From positions 1 to 6,748 of the forward strand of contig JAGVBM010000289.1 of NCBI GenBank assembly GCA_020059765.1: 6,748 bases of DNA, written 5' to 3'. The notes beneath the pieces are model-generated. The model searched no databases, was not told the origin of the DNA, and saw only the letters and a list, made by a program, of their open reading frames with translations. Below are positions 6,157 through 6,748 of the stretch, one piece after another (within the stretch, counting starts at the first letter, position 1; each line of letters opens with the position of its first letter). This DNA is from Bacillota bacterium (lineage in GTDB: Bacteria; Bacillota; Bacilli; Tumebacillales; Effusibacillaceae). The translations under genes were made by a program, and so were the position numbers.

Positions 6157-6203
6157 AAGACCGCCCGGTTTATGAATGATAAGCCCGGGTGGTCTTCATT
6201 TTT
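6157..6203 (+). terminator. Intrinsic terminator of the cytochrome operon
   Basis: The arm AAGACCGCCCGG (6157-6168) pairs with CCGGGTGGTCTT (6185-6196) with one G-T wobble. The intervening bases can add a small TTAT/ATAA stem. A run of five T follows at 6199-6203. It lies 29 bases after the stop of the second subunit. The right arm ends on the first base of the convergent Clp stop codon (6196-6198), so the two operons meet tail to tail here. The leftward tail is not T-rich, so it is mainly a plus-strand terminator. Confidence 0.85.
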
Positions 6204-6748
6204 CTGCATCATCTTGCTTTGCAGCTTTGATTTGCAGCCTGCCGTCTCCCCGTTGAACTTTATAGCGGATTGGAGTCTCCCGGGGGATCTGTAACAGGAT
6301 CTCGGCCAAGGGTGCTTGCAGATAGCGGCGAACCGCCCGTTTCATTGCACGGACCCCGTATCGCTTATCAAACCCTTTTTCCAGCAAAAACTCTTTCGCA
6401 GATCGATTCATTTCCAGACGACAGTTGAATCGTTCAAGTCTTCGGTTGATCGGTTCGATCAACAAATCAATAATTTCGAACAAAACTTGTTCATCTAGCC
6501 AGTTAAATGTGATAACGTCATCGATTCGATTGATGAATTCCGGTTGAAAAGCCGCTTCCAGCTTCTGCTTCACCAATTGATCCAACAGCGTCACTTTCTC
6601 CGATTGACCCCAATTTGTCGGCCGAATGGCGTACAGGAATTGCATCAGCCAAAAATACAGATTGCGCTCCGCATAACTTTGGATCTCTTTTGCACCCAAA
6701 TTGCTCGTCATAAAAATCATCGAATTGCGAAAATCGATGGTCTCTTCC
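6196..6748 (-). CDS. Clp-type AAA+ ATPase (ClpC/ClpB-like), C-terminal part; start beyond the right edge
   Basis: About 183 residues are visible, covering the end of the second AAA+ module and the D2-small domain of a Hsp100 unfoldase, a cytoplasmic protein-quality-control or protease-partner ATPase. The visible start, GEETIDFRNSMIFMTSNLGA, is the strand and sensor-1 Asn (TSN) of this family. It is followed by AAFQPEFINRID with the arginine finger, and by FDKRYGVRAMKRAV, the sensor-2 region (YGVR where YGAR is usual). ATG 6720 is internal; codons continue in frame to the window edge. Walker A and B motifs and the N-terminal domain lie outside. The linker between sensor 1 and the arginine finger is longer than I expect for ClpC and unusually aromatic (NLYFWLMQFLYAI). 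The short tail ends in KQDDAEK with no visible extra domain. ClpC, ClpE and ClpB cannot be separated from this fragment. Confidence 0.92.
   Translation of the reverse strand, partial: EETIDFRNSMIFMTSNLGAKEIQSYAERNLYFWLMQFLYAIRPTNWGQSEKVTLLDQLVKQKLEAAFQPEFINRIDDVITFNWLDEQVLFEIIDLLIEPINRRLERFNCRLEMNRSAKEFLLEKGFDKRYGVRAMKRAVRRYLQAPLAEILLQIPRETPIRYKVQRGDGRLQIKAAKQDDAEK

Noticed and set aside
1..6748. CRISPR arrays, tRNA, rRNA, intact insertion sequences or phage genes
   Set aside because: No spaced repeat series, no tRNA-like folds or rRNA sequence, and no transposase or integrase coding frame were recognised.

Overview
The window reads as chromosomal DNA of a Gram-positive, Bacillota-type bacterium. 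The signs are strong purine-rich ribosome binding sites, GTG and TTG starts, a LiaS/NreB-type sensor kinase paired with a LuxR-type response regulator, a DeoR-type repressor, CUT1 sugar permease architecture and Clp ATPase style. GC content is moderate and the genes are visibly richer in GC than the AT-rich gaps. A spore-former of the Alicyclobacillaceae/Effusibacillus sort is my guess, but the sequence does not prove a genus.

Layout, left to right. (1) Positions 1-784, minus strand: a sugar ABC transporter permease whose C-terminus lies beyond the left edge. (2) Positions 785-1049: an AT-rich gap with the permease leader and a 19-bp perfect hairpin that ends the next operon. (3) Positions 1050-3309, minus strand: a compact regulatory operon transcribed in the order histidine kinase, response regulator (4-nt overlap), DeoR-family regulator (5-nt gap). 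(4) Positions 3310-3720: a 411-bp divergent intergenic region. It holds a 12-bp perfect inverted repeat whose minus-strand reading looks like an intrinsic terminator, plus the upstream region of the plus-strand operon. (5) Positions 3721-6128, plus strand: a two-gene membrane operon for a cytochrome bd-superfamily oxidoreductase, followed by a terminator. (6) Positions 6196-6748, minus strand, convergent: the C-terminal end of a Clp-type AAA+ ATPase whose start lies beyond the right edge.

The most interesting part is the cytochrome operon. The first protein is CydA-like. By hand alignment to E. coli CydA it keeps the active-site residues (H24 for H19, E113 for E107, E313 for E445). It has Arg188 where CydA has the heme b558 ligand H186, and it has no quinol-binding Q-loop. 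It ends in a monoheme class I cytochrome c domain (CSSCH plus a distal Met). The second protein is not CydB. It looks like a second, diverged CydA paralogue that does have a His at the H186 position. This suggests a cytochrome c-linked, non-quinol member of the bd superfamily built from two CydA-like subunits. The divergent two-component system may control it, but nothing in the sequence proves that link. The DeoR protein and the sugar permease may form a separate sugar-uptake theme.
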